Part shown: positions 18,110 through 26,594 of the stretch, piece by piece
How positions within the stretch are numbered: position 1 is the stretch's first letter
Layout of the letters: each line of letters opens with the position of its first letter
Source of the DNA: Syntrophomonadaceae bacterium
GTDB lineage: Bacteria; Bacillota; Syntrophomonadia; Syntrophomonadales; DTU052
Assembly: GCA_012729505.1 (NCBI GenBank)
Contig: JAAYDA010000011.1
Span: forward strand, 1-43,610
Reading direction: 5' to 3'
Length of the DNA stretch: 43,610 nucleotides
Translations under genes and position numbers: made by a program
Notes under the pieces: model-generated
Seen by the model: the letters and a program-made list of their open reading frames with translations, nothing else
What the model was told of the DNA's origin: nothing
Databases searched by the model: none

Positions 18110-18829
18110 CTACCCAATAGAGGGATACTCCCTGACAAACCTCAGAAAATCAGAGTGATAGCCCTGCCAGTTCACCTTGATGGGAAGATTGTTCCTGTTG
18201 ATCATGCGATTTTTAACCAGATAAGTCTTCATTCCCGCCTGAGCCGCAGTCAGGTCCTCCCCCACATCATTGCCCACCATCAGGCATTCCTCCGGAGCTA
18301 CCCCTAACAAATCCGCAATTTCCAGATAATACTCAGTATGAGGCTTGGTATAATGCATCACCTCATAAGATGTGATCAGATGGAAATCAACATCTCCTAT
18401 ACCTGCCCAGCCAAGTCTTTTGCGAATAGCCACCTCCGGGAAAACCGACTGGGTTGCAATAGCTACCTGGCACCCGCGGGCCAAAACCTCGTCCACTATC
18501 TGACGGGATTCAGGAAAAGAGCAGGCGGGGCCCTGCAACTGTTCAAAAGCCTGTTCATAAAAATCATCAAAGAACGGAAGAAAATCCTCCGATAGATAGG
18601 TGGGTTCCGAAAAGAAGCTTTTTTCGAAAGTCTGCTGATTTGTCAGTATCGGGTCCAGACAATTGATCATGGCCTCAGTAGACTTCCACATCCGTTCGAT
18701 GAGCTTCTCTGACTCCAACCCCCGTTCCCGGGCCATTGCATACATCTTTTTGAAATAGGTGGGAATAAACAAATCCATATCAATATCCAGCAAAGTCCCA
18801 TCCAAATCGAATAAAACCGCTTTAAACAA
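18110..18829 (-). CDS. HAD-superfamily phosphatase
   Basis: A 239-aa haloacid-dehalogenase-type hydrolase. Motif I FDLDGTLLD is at the N-terminus, motif II is likely IATQS, and motif IV is MVGNDVGEDLTAA near the end. A helical cap lies between them. The start is TTG 18829, chosen because TGGAGGGAA lies about nine bases upstream and motif I then falls at residues 6-14 as usual; a longer ATG frame exists. Substrate unknown. Its first ten codons and leader are duplicated at 19731-19804, and the gene that once preceded it is now about 960 bp away. Confidence 0.85.
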   Translation of the reverse strand: MFKAVLFDLDGTLLDIDMDLFIPTYFKKMYAMARERGLESEKLIERMWKSTEAMINCLDPILTNQQTFEKSFFSEPTYLSEDFLPFFDDFYEQAFEQLQGPACSFPESRQIVDEVLARGCQVAIATQSVFPEVAIRKRLGWAGIGDVDFHLITSYEVMHYTKPHTEYYLEIADLLGVAPEECLMVGNDVGEDLTAAQAGMKTYLVKNRMINRNNLPIKVNWQGYHSDFLRFVREYPSIG

Positions 18830-18875
18830 AGAAAATTCCCTCCATACAAAATATTTTTCCGTCATCGGAAAGCAT
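18801..18875. repeat. 75-bp direct repeat, copy A (HAD start side)
   Basis: About 70 of 75 positions match 19731-19804 in the same orientation. On the minus strand it holds a remnant of the last codons of the carboxymuconolactone-decarboxylase-like gene (GAT GCT TTC CGA TGA), the short leader with the ribosome site, and the first ten codons of the HAD gene. This copy is the one used by the intact HAD gene. Confidence 0.85.
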
Positions 18876-18884
18876 CTTTTTGAA

Positions 18885-18977
18885 TCTTATACTTGCGAAG
18901 AGCTAAACCAATTTGAAGCTGCTTGGGGAGATAAATATCCGCTAAAGAAAGTTAAATCATTATGCACAAACAATCCC
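18885..18977 (+). pseudogene. IS256-family transposase fragment
   Basis: A 31-codon frame, SYTCEELNQFEAAWGDKYPL followed by KKVKSLCTNNP. It matches the segment just before the last catalytic region of IS256/Mutator-type transposases, which typically read FEexWGxKYPxxxxSWxxNW. No start, ends or further domains remain. It lies inside the insert between the two 75-bp repeats, next to the toxin-antitoxin genes, and points to past transposon activity here. The call rests on one short motif. Confidence 0.5.
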
Positions 18978-19072
18978 CCACAACACACTCTTTTTCTCAT
19001 AATTTACCACAGCATCATCTTACCTCATTCTAGTTAAAAGAGAAAGGATAAGACCCCTATTCCCACCCCATG

Positions 19073-19101
19073 CAAAAAAGCACCCGCCTCTCAGCAGATG
19101 C
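19073..19101 (-). terminator. Intrinsic terminator after the toxin gene
   Basis: On the minus strand a nine-pair stem (GCATCTGCT with GGCGGGTGC, three G-U pairs) around GAGA is followed at once by TTTTTT. It lies just past the toxin stop at 19123 and closes the toxin-antitoxin unit. Confidence 0.65.
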
Positions 19102-19122
19102 TTCTGAGTAATTCTCAAAATA

Positions 19123-19458
19123 TCATTTTATAAGCTCAGTAAGTTTAAAACGCACTTTTTCTATTACATCCTCCGATACTTTGCCAAACCTTTTTACTAT
19201 AATATCCTGTGACAACGTATAGATTTTGTCACAACGGATGCAAGATTTAACTTTTAGCTGCCCTTCAACTAAATTATCATTATTTATATCTATTGCATAT
19301 TTCTTCTCACTGAGGTTTGAAGTAATTGCTACTACAACAATATCCCGGGTCACTTCGTTATAATTATCATTGGATATTACTAAAACCGGCCTCTTTTTTA
19401 CAGATTGCAAGTTGCTAAAAGGTATCGGTATTAAAACTATTTCCCCTTGTTCAGGCAT
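19123..19458 (-). CDS. MazF/PemK-family toxin (mRNA interferase)
   Basis: An 111-aa protein of the MazF/PemK fold. Seen: GEIVLIPIPFSNLQSVKKRPVLVIS (the KRPVLVIS strand is the family hallmark), DIVVVAITSN, and LKVKSCIRCDKIYTLSQDIIVKRFGKVS. Family members cut mRNA at short sequences until bound by their antitoxin. The start is ATG 19458, with GAGG nine to ten bases upstream; it overlaps the antitoxin stop by eight bases (ATGCCTGA). The region is more AT-rich than the flanking housekeeping genes and lies inside a 75-bp direct repeat, which fits an acquired cassette. Confidence 0.88.
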   Translation of the reverse strand: MPEQGEIVLIPIPFSNLQSVKKRPVLVISNDNYNEVTRDIVVVAITSNLSEKKYAIDINNDNLVEGQLKVKSCIRCDKIYTLSQDIIVKRFGKVSEDVIEKVRFKLTELIK

Positions 19459-19648
19459 TGTTCCAAACCTCATCGTCTATATCATTTTCCCAAAAATCGC
19501 AGCTTGTTTGACTGGCGATTTCCAAATCCTTAAACGCAGTTGCATTTCTTTTCATTTCAAGAAACAACGCAAAATCCAGGATTGCTTTTGCTTCAGATTC
19601 AGATATTCGATTGACTAATTCAAGTAAATCTTTTCTTGCTGTATTCAC
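19451..19648 (-). CDS. Antitoxin partner of the MazF-like toxin
   Basis: A 65-aa acidic protein (GTG 19648; an earlier GTG at 19657 adds three residues and is equally possible given AAGGCGG just upstream). A helical N-terminal part (ARKDLLELVNRISESEAKAI, then LDFALFLEMKR) is followed by an acidic tail (ENDIDDEVWNN) of the kind that wraps MazF toxins. It has no AbrB-type MazE motif. The role is inferred from size, overlap with the toxin and operon order. Confidence 0.75.
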   Translation of the reverse strand: MNTARKDLLELVNRISESEAKAILDFALFLEMKRNATAFKDLEIASQTSCDFWENDIDDEVWNNA

Positions 19649-19681
19649 TTGATTCACCGCCTTATTTGTATCATTATCCTT

Positions 19682-19710
19682 ATTATATCAATATTCAAAC
19701 TTGAAGTAAC
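19682..19710 (-). promoter_or_regulatory. Likely promoter and operator of the toxin-antitoxin pair
   Basis: On the minus strand a TATAAT -10 (plus positions 19682-19687) lies about 25 bases before the antitoxin start. A perfect inverted repeat, TTCAA-GT-TTGAA (19694-19705), occupies the spacer, with only a weak -35 (TTACTT) beyond it. Such a placing suits autoregulation by the antitoxin. Confidence 0.4.
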
Positions 19711-19730
19711 ACCGTATTATTATTGACTTT

Positions 19731-19804
19731 TCCAAATCGAGTAAAACCGCTTTAAACAAAGAAAATTCCCTCCACACAAAATATTTTCCGTTACCGGAAA
19801 GCAT
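19731..19804. repeat. 75-bp direct repeat, copy B (with HAD 5' fragment)
   Basis: This copy keeps the true end of the carboxymuconolactone-decarboxylase-like gene (stop at 19791-19793), the leader with GGAGGG, and the first ten codons of HAD (TTG TTT AAA GCG ...), after which the frame runs into unrelated sequence. It is therefore the ancestral junction cut off from the rest of the HAD gene. It matches 18801-18875 with about five differences, one of them an indel in a T-run. Confidence 0.85.
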
Positions 19805-20087
19805 TAAGTCCTGTCTTTAAAACATCCATCCCGGCCACATAATAAGCCAGACGAACCACTTCCGCCAGCTCCTCCTCAGAGGCACCCAGTTCCCTGGCCT
19901 GACCGGCCAGGACCTTAACCCCTTCCGGAGCACCTTTAAGAATATCCAGGGCCAAAACAATCAATATTTTCGTTTTGGCATCCAATGCCCCCGGTTCCAA
20001 TGTCAAGTCAATAACCGTCTTTACCTTATCAAACCAGGGCTCATCAATCCTTTGAAACTCTTGAACAAACCATGGAATATCTGTCAT
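19791..20087 (-). CDS. Carboxymuconolactone-decarboxylase-family protein
   Basis: A 98-aa all-helical protein of the CMD/AhpD fold (LTLEPGALDAKTKILIVLALDILKG..GVKVLAGQARELGASEEELAEVVRLAYYVAG). The start is ATG 20087 after GAAAGGGGAAG; the frame extends 46 codons further without support. The AhpD-type CxxC peroxidase pair is absent, so a peroxidase role is unlikely. Function is otherwise open. It was probably adjacent to and co-transcribed with the HAD gene before the insertion described at 18801-19804. Confidence 0.8.
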   Translation of the reverse strand: MTDIPWFVQEFQRIDEPWFDKVKTVIDLTLEPGALDAKTKILIVLALDILKGAPEGVKVLAGQARELGASEEELAEVVRLAYYVAGMDVLKTGLNAFR

Positions 20088-20229
20088 TGTATCATTCTTC
20101 CCCTTTCTCGAACAGACTCCGGCCCGGAGAGAGCCGGTAATCCCAGTTGCTCCCGACCATGCCCTAATACCTAAGTTCTGCTGCTGGGGACAATTTCCTC
20201 TAATGTAAGCAGTAAAATGGGACACCCTT

Positions 20230-21210
20230 ATGAAAGGATGTTATCGAGGAGGAATTGCCATTAATATCACCTTCAGAGCAAGTCTGACCACTACTCTGTT
20301 AATACTTCTGATCACCTGTGGTGTCGTACCTGTCTGCCAAGCCCAAACCCAAGAGGATCAAGAGTTAATTGTATGCTCCTGTTCGCCCGATCTGCCCCAA
20401 TTGAGTATTGAAGATTCGAGCCAAAATGATCCGCTGGTATTAGCCCTGCAGGAAAACCTGCTCCGCTTGGGGCTAAATCCAGGTTCAGCCGACGGCACCT
20501 TTGGCCCCGGAACCCAGAGCGCCGTCAAAATCTTTCAGGTGGTGCGAGGACTTGAACCAACGGGAATCGTTGATGAGAAAACATGGGATGAGCTTTATCG
20601 GGCTATGGGAGAAACCGATCTGGAAGATGTGGATCCTGAAGCGGCCACCAGCATTATCATTGACCGGGGAACCCGTACCCTCACCATACTGGTAGGCGGA
20701 AAATTTCATAAACAATATCAGGTAGCAGTAGGCAAACCCGAAACCCCCACCCCTTTGGGGGATTGGCGCATAGTCCACCGCAGCCTTAATTGGGGATCGG
20801 GATTCGGCACCCGCTGGATGGGTCTCAATGTTCCCTGGGGCATATACGGTATACATGGCACCAACAAGCCCCATTCCATCGGATCATATGCCTCCCACGG
20901 CTGTATACGCATGTTTAATAACAGTGTGGAAGAAATATACCCCCTGACCAAAGTAGGAACTCCGGTAAAAATCATCGACACCCGTCAGTCCGCCCCCCGG
21001 CTGTCAGGAAAAACCCTGCGCGAAGGCATGAGCAACCAGGAGGTTGTCTATCTGCAGTGGATTCTAAAGGACCACGGCATCCCTATTTCCAGTGATGGCC
21101 GTTTCGGTAAAATGACTGCCTGGGCAGTAAAATACCTCCAGGCCCTTTACCTCCTGCCCGTAACCGGGGAAGTGGATTCCGCCACCATAGAAGCCCTGCA
21201 GGGAAAATAG
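20230..21210 (+). CDS. Secreted L,D-transpeptidase with two peptidoglycan-binding domains
   Basis: A 326-aa exported protein. A signal peptide (TTTLLILLITCGVVPVCQAQ) is followed by a PG_binding_1 domain (about residues 65-125, LQENLLRLGLNPGSADGTFGP). Then comes the YkuD domain (about 135-255) with the catalytic HGTNKPHSIGSYASHGCIRM motif (His and Cys both present). A second PG_binding_1 repeat closes the protein (about 270-325). Such enzymes make 3-3 cross-links or attach proteins in the wall, or act in spore cortex. The ATG at 20230 has a weak ribosome site. A much better one, GGAGGA at 20250-20255, precedes only ATT codons, so a non-ATG start near 20256-20262 is possible. Confidence 0.92.
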   Translation: MKGCYRGGIAINITFRASLTTTLLILLITCGVVPVCQAQTQEDQELIVCSCSPDLPQLSIEDSSQNDPLVLALQENLLRLGLNPGSADGTFGPGTQSAVKIFQVVRGLEPTGIVDEKTWDELYRAMGETDLEDVDPEAATSIIIDRGTRTLTILVGGKFHKQYQVAVGKPETPTPLGDWRIVHRSLNWGSGFGTRWMGLNVPWGIYGIHGTNKPHSIGSYASHGCIRMFNNSVEEIYPLTKVGTPVKIIDTRQSAPRLSGKTLREGMSNQEVVYLQWILKDHGIPISSDGRFGKMTAWAVKYLQALYLLPVTGEVDSATIEALQGK

Positions 21211-21227
21211 AGGGGAAAGCTTCCAGG

Positions 21228-21953
21228 TTAAAAGGAAACTATCAGAGGATTATGATCAGAGGCATCCTGGGAGATAACCTCAGTGGAGCTGACTTGAAAA
21301 CCGGGAGAATGCATCACATAATCGATCCTGACCCGGGGGGAATCACTGGGAAAGGTTAGTTCCTCATGGGAATTACAGGAGTCGCGCAACACTTCCTGCA
21401 ATGACTGAAGCTCCGGTGAATCCGGATAAGCATTGAAATCTCCGGTAAGGATCGTATTCCGATTTCCTTTGATCATTGGAATAATAATTTTATTAATATG
21501 GCGCAGGCGCTCCTTATGGTTTAAACCCAAATGAGTAGTGAAGAAATTGATCCGCCGGCCTTTAATTTCAATCACCGTTCGAAGTAAAACCCGCCTCTCG
21601 CGCAGACTCCTCATAGTTTGGGATTCCCAATATATTATAGGATGGCGGCTCAGGACTGCATTCCCATACAAAGCCATGCCCTGTCGAAGGCCGGGGGCAA
21701 AACAGCAGAACATTCCGGTCGCATTGGCCAGATAACCGGCCTGATCAATATGACCACTGCGATACCGGTTTTTGTCAACCTCCTGCAATCCCACTATATC
21801 AGCCGACATCTTTACAATAACCTGAGCCACTCGATCCAAATCCACCCTGCCGTCCAAACCTTTTCCATGTCTGATGTTATAAGTTCCCGCTCTGAAAGAG
21901 CCCGGCATATTCCCCCCGACTCCGTCGCCATTATTCCTCCGGCTTTCGTCCAT
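21228..21953 (-). CDS. Endonuclease/exonuclease/phosphatase-family protein
   Basis: A 241-aa EEP-fold phosphodiesterase. Seen in order: AGTYNIRHGKG (Asn metal motif), DIVGLQEVD (metal-binding Glu), NFFTTHLGLN, ILTGDFNAYPDSPEL and SDHNPLIV (catalytic Asp-His). It has no signal peptide. The substrate (DNA, lipid or sugar phosphodiester) cannot be told. The start ATG 21953 follows GGTGGGTGG; an ATG 24 bases earlier has its ribosome site too close. It is convergent with the L,D-transpeptidase gene, with 18 bases between the stops. Confidence 0.9.
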   Translation of the reverse strand: MDESRRNNGDGVGGNMPGSFRAGTYNIRHGKGLDGRVDLDRVAQVIVKMSADIVGLQEVDKNRYRSGHIDQAGYLANATGMFCCFAPGLRQGMALYGNAVLSRHPIIYWESQTMRSLRERRVLLRTVIEIKGRRINFFTTHLGLNHKERLRHINKIIIPMIKGNRNTILTGDFNAYPDSPELQSLQEVLRDSCNSHEELTFPSDSPRVRIDYVMHSPGFQVSSTEVISQDASDHNPLIVSF

Positions 21954-22092
21954 AATTCCACCCACCTTCTTATTCATAACCTTTATGTCGAAATCTACAA
22001 GAATAATACGATATATTTTTTGCAGGGATTTTTTGGAAAAGACAGAATTAATTAGTCAAATAATTAGGCCTGGCCTGACAAGGAGGTTAATA

Positions 22093-23295
22093 TTGTTGCT
22101 GCTCTCGTTTTTTGGCAAGGAAGAATACAATAACCTCGACATTTCCGTTTTTACAGAATACCCTCCCGATATAGTGCTGGAATTTTACCAGCACAATTTT
22201 GTAAATATTAGTCTGAGTGTATATCAGCAGCTAAAAGAACAATTTGCTGATCCCGACAATATTAATGAGAACATCCCCAAATGGGTGCTCTTCATCGACA
22301 AGCTGCTGGATATGGAAAGCTGTCTTGTTGCTCTGGAAGAAAATCAGCATCTGGATTTTGTTGGCCCCGCTTACTATATTACTACTAATACTCGTTTCTT
22401 CTTTTTCAGAACCCCTTTTGAACATGAAGGGACTATGGCCGACGAAATCGCCGAGTTAATTGAATTAAGCGGAACTCCGGTTATTGATGATCTTATTGCC
22501 CGCCATTATGCCACTATGAAATGCAAACCTTCATCCCGCAAATCCCGGGATGAATTGTTAAACGATCTGCAAATTTCTATTTCCGCTCTGGAAGAAATCG
22601 AACATATTTATCGTCAAGTATTGTTCCAGCGTCGTCTTATCGATGCTCGGGAATCGTTTTTAAATTCTCCCTATGCGGCTTTGAACGAACCTGAAAAGTA
22701 CCTGATAAAGCCCCAAAAGCCCGCCAAAAAAAGATCTGTATCTTTTGGATTCTTTCAGCCCCGAAGCAAATTAAGCTTTGAAGAGGCCTGCCAGCAATAT
22801 AACCATGATCTTAAAGTCTATTATATGAAATACCGCGAACACGAAAAAGCCTGTGAGCGCTATAAGCTTTGTCTGAAAGATTGGGAATTTGAGAAGAACC
22901 ATCTGATTAATCGCAGTATCGAAGATATCAAAAAAGCTAAATTAAAGATTAAGAAAGGGAACCGCATCATCAAAATATATAATGAGATCCTGAACAACCT
23001 GGAAATTCACGGCCGTTACCAAAATATCGACTCCCTGTCCCGCTTTTACTATTTCCTTGACACCGGTCGGGCATTAAGTATGCAGGAATGCATGAATCTC
23101 TTCGAACAAGAGCTATACTGGGAAGATCTTAAAGAAAGCCAGGATCGTCTGGAGCGGAACATAATGGCTACAGTTTGCTATCTCCATGCAGAAGCAGCAG
23201 CCACAACTGAATTCGAACCGGGGAAACAAGCTGAAAACCTAATCGAAATCGCTCTGCGCCGACTCCGGGAAATATCCCCTGCCGAAACCTCCTAG
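22093..23295 (+). CDS. Unrecognised coiled-coil protein
   Basis: A 400-aa protein I do not recognise. The start is TTG at 22093 or 22096, six or nine bases after AGGAGG (22081-22086). The N-terminal 150 residues look globular (FFGKEEYNNLDISVFTEYPP). The middle is strongly helical and charged (HDLKVYYMKYREHEKACERY and, further on, SIEDIKKAKLKIKKGNR), a likely coiled coil. The end has LSRFYYFLDTGRALSMQECMNLFEQE. I recall a similar YxDxGRAxxLxExxNLxExE stretch from uncharacterised Firmicutes proteins, from memory and unchecked. No membrane segment or enzyme motif is seen. The gene stands alone and is divergent from the EEP gene. Confidence 0.75.
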   Translation: MLLLSFFGKEEYNNLDISVFTEYPPDIVLEFYQHNFVNISLSVYQQLKEQFADPDNINENIPKWVLFIDKLLDMESCLVALEENQHLDFVGPAYYITTNTRFFFFRTPFEHEGTMADEIAELIELSGTPVIDDLIARHYATMKCKPSSRKSRDELLNDLQISISALEEIEHIYRQVLFQRRLIDARESFLNSPYAALNEPEKYLIKPQKPAKKRSVSFGFFQPRSKLSFEEACQQYNHDLKVYYMKYREHEKACERYKLCLKDWEFEKNHLINRSIEDIKKAKLKIKKGNRIIKIYNEILNNLEIHGRYQNIDSLSRFYYFLDTGRALSMQECMNLFEQELYWEDLKESQDRLERNIMATVCYLHAEAAATTEFEPGKQAENLIEIALRRLREISPAETS

Positions 23296-23324
23296 ACTAA
23301 TCCCTGATTACATTCCGAATCAAG

Positions 23325-23363
23325 GCGGGAACCGAATCTCTTTAGTTGAGATTTGGCTCCCGC
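23325..23363 (+). repeat. Hairpin element, copy 2
   Basis: Arms GCGGGAACCGAATCTC (23325-23340) and GAGATTTGGCTCCCGC (23348-23363) pair over 16 positions, with G-U or A-C mismatches at two of them, around TTTAGTT. It is the simplest of the three copies. It begins 29 bases after the preceding stop and runs straight into a short C-rich heptamer stretch. Confidence 0.8.
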
Positions 23364-23408
23364 TGCGCCTCCAAAATCGCCTCACGCCTTTCGCCTCACC
23401 CCTCACTT
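23364..23408 (+). repeat. Short C-rich heptamer stretch
   Basis: About six heptamer-like units (CACGCCT, TTCGCCT, CACCCCT, CACTTCT) that use the same words as the array at 8396. G is scarce on the plus strand. Confidence 0.65.
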
Positions 23409-23419
23409 CTAATTTATTT

Positions 23420-23448
23420 TTGACAAAGGTTCCGAAAGAGTGTAATAT
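23420..23448 (+). promoter_or_regulatory. Sigma-A promoter of the EF-G gene
   Basis: A perfect -35 TTGACA (23420-23425), a 17-base spacer ending in TG, and -10 TAATAT (23443-23448). It lies about 50 bases before the EF-G start and directly after the heptamer stretch. Confidence 0.65.
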
Positions 23449-23498
23449 TTATTTTTGGTTGTGCTTAAATCGAAAAGAGAATAAGGCAGGTTGGAAAC

Positions 23499-25520
23499 AT
23501 GAGAAATATCGGGATCATTGCCCATATTGACGCAGGGAAAACTACTACATCGGAAAGAATTCTGTATTACACGGGCGAAACTTACAAAATGGGTGAAACC
23601 CATGACGGGCAAAGCACCATGGATTTTCTCCCTCAGGAAAAGGAGCGGGGAATAACCATAGCGTCAGCGGCCACTACTTGTTCATGGAAAGGTGTAACTA
23701 TCAATATTGTCGACACTCCCGGTCACGTGGACTTTACTGCTGAAGTAGAGCGGAGTTTGCGGGTTCTGGATGGAGCGGTAGTTATTTTCTGCGGCAAAGG
23801 CGGAGTTGAGCCCCAATCCGAGACGGTATGGAGACAGGCCGACAAATATCGGGTTCCTCGTATTGCATATATTAACAAGATGGATGCCATCGGCGCCGAT
23901 TACAAGCGGGTAATGGAACAAATTCGCCACGACCTGGGAGCTAATCCGGTCCTTATTACTATGCCCTATATAACTGAAGAAGGACTGCAGGGAGCAATTG
24001 ATATAATTACCCAGGAATATGCGATTTTTAAAGGCAAGCTGGGTGTAGATATAACTAAAGGCCCCATCCCCGCCGATGCGGAGGAGGATGCCATCGGTTT
24101 TCGCCAGACTTTAATTGAAACCCTGGCTAATAATGATGACGAAATACTGGATCTGTTCATAGATAATCTCCCGGTTCCCAATGAGCTTATTGTCAGAGCA
24201 ATAAGGAACCAGACCCTGGCCGGTGAGATTGTGCCTGTTTTATGTGGAAGCTCCTATCGGAACGTGGGAGTTCAGCTTTTGTTGGATGCGGTTGTCAATT
24301 ACTTGCCATCCCCTAAAGATGTGGGCGGCTTTGAGGCAACCGAAGCTGAAACCGGTCTGCCGGTTATGCTTCATTCTGACGAAAATGAAGATTTTGCCGG
24401 ACTGGTTTTCAAAATTGTGGCTGACCGCCATGTTGGCAAACTGGCCTTTATTCGAATATACTCCGGCCAACTCAGTGCCGGCAGCTATGTTTACCATGTT
24501 AATAAAGGACGCCGCGAACATGTGGGACGTATACTGCGGATGCATGCCGATCATCGGGAAGAGGTTCAAGTAATAAAAGCCGGTGATATTGCGGCTGTTA
24601 TTGGTCTGAAAAACGTTTCCACGGGGGATACTCTTTCAGTGGAAAAGAACCCGGTGTTACTGGAGAATATTGAATTCCCTGAACCGGTTATATCCATTGC
24701 CATTGAACCCAAGAATCGTATGGATCAGGTACGGATTTCCGAAGCCCTGGCCAAATTATCCTCGGAAGACCCGACTTTCAGAGCTTCGGTAAATCAAGAA
24801 ACCGGTCAGACCCTGATTTCCGGAATGGGTGAGCTGCATTTGGAAATAATCACCGAACGCCTGACTCGGGAATTCAAAATAGATGCGGCGCTGGGTCAGC
24901 CCCAGGTGGCTTACAAAGAAACCATTTCCCGACTGGCTAATGGGGAGTGCCGTTTTGTTAAACAGACCGGTGGCCGTGGTCAATATGCCCATGTTAAGCT
25001 AACCATCGAGCCGGCTGAGGAAACCAGTATAGAGTTCAAAATCGTTGGTGGAGCTATTCCGCGCGAATACTTTAGCGCCATAGAAGCCGGCGCCCGTGAA
25101 GCTCTGTTGGATGGGCCAATAAAGGGCTTCCCTTTGGTTAACGTTAAAATTACTGTTCTGGACGGGTCATTCCATGAAGTAGATTCGTCTGAAATGGCCT
25201 TTAAAATGGCCGGTCTTTTAGGGGTTAAAGATGCCGTGACCAAAGCCGGTCCCCAGCTGCTTGAACCAATAATGAAGCTGGAGATAACTGCACCAGATGA
25301 ATTCACCGGCAATATCATCAATAACCTGAATAGCAAGCGTGGTCGTCTGGAATCCATGGATACCAGTTACAATACTCAAATCATCCGTGGTTTCGTGCCT
25401 ATGGCCGAGCTATTCGGATATTCAACCTCCATTAGGTCCATTACTCAAGGCCGGGCCGCATTTAATATGCAGTTTTCTCATTACGAAGCTTATATGGAGG
25501 CCAGCAAGGTAGCGGTCTGA
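23499..25520 (+). CDS. fusA: Stand-alone elongation factor G paralogue
   Basis: A 673-aa translational GTPase of the EF-G family, which moves tRNA and mRNA through the ribosome. Seen: G1 [10 protein letters not shown]2 RGITI, G3 DTPGHVDF, G4 NKMD, then domains II-V, with the domain IV start near [12 protein letters not shown]. It starts directly at [11 protein letters not shown], without the eight or so residues before this in main EF-G, and is shorter than the usual 690. There is no rpsL, rpsG or tuf next to it. It may be a secondary EF-G rather than the main fusA (inference). TetM-type protection proteins differ in the G1-G2 region. The ribosome site is AAGGCAGG. Confidence 0.9.
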   Translation: MRNIGIIAHIDAGKTTTSERILYYTGETYKMGETHDGQSTMDFLPQEKERGITIASAATTCSWKGVTINIVDTPGHVDFTAEVERSLRVLDGAVVIFCGKGGVEPQSETVWRQADKYRVPRIAYINKMDAIGADYKRVMEQIRHDLGANPVLITMPYITEEGLQGAIDIITQEYAIFKGKLGVDITKGPIPADAEEDAIGFRQTLIETLANNDDEILDLFIDNLPVPNELIVRAIRNQTLAGEIVPVLCGSSYRNVGVQLLLDAVVNYLPSPKDVGGFEATEAETGLPVMLHSDENEDFAGLVFKIVADRHVGKLAFIRIYSGQLSAGSYVYHVNKGRREHVGRILRMHADHREEVQVIKAGDIAAVIGLKNVSTGDTLSVEKNPVLLENIEFPEPVISIAIEPKNRMDQVRISEALAKLSSEDPTFRASVNQETGQTLISGMGELHLEIITERLTREFKIDAALGQPQVAYKETISRLANGECRFVKQTGGRGQYAHVKLTIEPAEETSIEFKIVGGAIPREYFSAIEAGAREALLDGPIKGFPLVNVKITVLDGSFHEVDSSEMAFKMAGLLGVKDAVTKAGPQLLEPIMKLEITAPDEFTGNIINNLNSKRGRLESMDTSYNTQIIRGFVPMAELFGYSTSIRSITQGRAAFNMQFSHYEAYMEASKVAV

Positions 25521-25558
25521 AAGCAATACAATGACTAGAGCACTTTGTCAATAATTTA

Positions 25559-25606
25559 AGACTCCCGGTCACAAACTTGTGGCTGCCGGGAGTCTTTGTT
25601 TTTTTG
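25559..25606 (+). terminator. Intrinsic terminator of the EF-G gene
   Basis: AGACTCCCGG (25559-25568) pairs with CCGGGAGTCT (25586-25595), with an inner CACAA/TTGTG pair, followed by a T-rich tail to 25606. It lies 38 bases after the EF-G stop and before the convergent flavoprotein gene. Confidence 0.85.
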
Positions 25607-25628
25607 TTATTCTATTAAACCGGTAAAA

Positions 25629-26594
25629 TTAGCGGGCTGCATTCTTCCTGAAGATAGCTTCAGCATCAGCCACCATAGTGTCTAAAAGCTTCTGGCAGCT
25701 TACAACATCTTGAATTAGTCCGATAGACTGACCCACCATCAGGGCAGCACTATCAACATCACCGTTCTCCCAGGCGGCTTCTGATCGTTTCCCGGTCAGG
25801 AGCGGCATCAGGTCATTGAGGGTGCCTCCCTTTTCCTCCACTGCCAATATCTCATCCACCAGCTGATTCTTAAGGGCTCTTCCCTGCAGACCCACAGTTT
25901 TGCATATCAAAGTGGTATCCATCTCCTGGCGCCCGATCATCTCCTCCCAAATACGGGGATGAACCAGGCATTCGGTAGTGGCGATAAATCTTGTGGCCAT
26001 CATAACCCCTTCAGCACCCAGGGCCAAAGCCGCTGCCAGGCCTCTGCCATCTGCAATGCCTCCGGTACTGATAACCGGGATATCAATGGATTCCGCAATG
26101 CGAGGAGTCAAAACCATAGTAGTGACATCATCGTTTAAAGGATGCCCCCCCTCCTCAATACCTGCTGCCAAAACCGCATCATAGCCCATCTTTTCAATAT
26201 TGACAGCATGGCGCACCGACCCTACCTTGTGCATAATCTTGACTCCGGCCTCACGCACCATAGGAATATATTTTTTGGCAGGAGCGCCGGATACTTCAAT
26301 AGCGGCCACCTGTTCTTCACAACAAACCCGGAACCAATCGTCATATATTTCCGGGGTAATACGGAACGATGGCAACATAGTAATATTTATGCCAAATGGT
26401 TTGTCAGTCAGCTGTTTGGCCTGGCGAATGGCCATCCGCAGCTCTTCCCCGCTATTGTAGTTCCCCGCCGTTATGTTGCCCAAACCTCCGGCATTTGATA
26501 TAGCGGCACACAGCTCCGGTTTGCACAGCCACATCATTCCTCCACAAATAACAGGATATTTAATACCAAAAAGCTCCGTTATTCTAGTTTTCAT
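25629..26594 (-). CDS. Nitronate monooxygenase / FabK-type FMN flavoprotein (1)
   Basis: A 321-aa TIM-barrel FMN protein of the NMO/2-nitropropane dioxygenase family, which also includes the enoyl-ACP reductase FabK. Seen: ELFGIKYPVICGGMMW, SNAGGLGNI, KPFGINI, the EEGGHP turn (the usual His of this family), IPVISTGGIADGRGLAAALALGAEGVMMATRF for phosphate binding. The family is often misnamed, and in anaerobes the true substrate may be an enoyl-thioester or a nitronate. It stands alone and is convergent with EF-G. A second member lies at 37117, about 40% alike by eye, so they are not recent duplicates. Confidence 0.85.
   Translation of the reverse strand: MKTRITELFGIKYPVICGGMMWLCKPELCAAISNAGGLGNITAGNYNSGEELRMAIRQAKQLTDKPFGINITMLPSFRITPEIYDDWFRVCCEEQVAAIEVSGAPAKKYIPMVREAGVKIMHKVGSVRHAVNIEKMGYDAVLAAGIEEGGHPLNDDVTTMVLTPRIAESIDIPVISTGGIADGRGLAAALALGAEGVMMATRFIATTECLVHPRIWEEMIGRQEMDTTLICKTVGLQGRALKNQLVDEILAVEEKGGTLNDLMPLLTGKRSEAAWENGDVDSAALMVGQSIGLIQDVVSCQKLLDTMVADAEAIFRKNAAR

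Noticed and set aside
18759-19037. 92-aa plus-strand frame over the HAD start
   Set aside because: The first part is antisense to HAD and the duplicated leader; only the 18885-18977 piece looks like former transposase coding sequence.
19791-20087. AhpD-type peroxidase
   Set aside because: The fold matches but the CxxC redox pair is missing.
20485-20981. Minus-strand frames opposite the L,D-transpeptidase
   Set aside because: Shadows of a gene with clear catalytic motifs and signal peptide.
23499-25520. TetM-type ribosomal protection protein
   Set aside because: The GTPase motifs and flanking residues follow EF-G ([15 protein letters not shown]) and not the Tet family.
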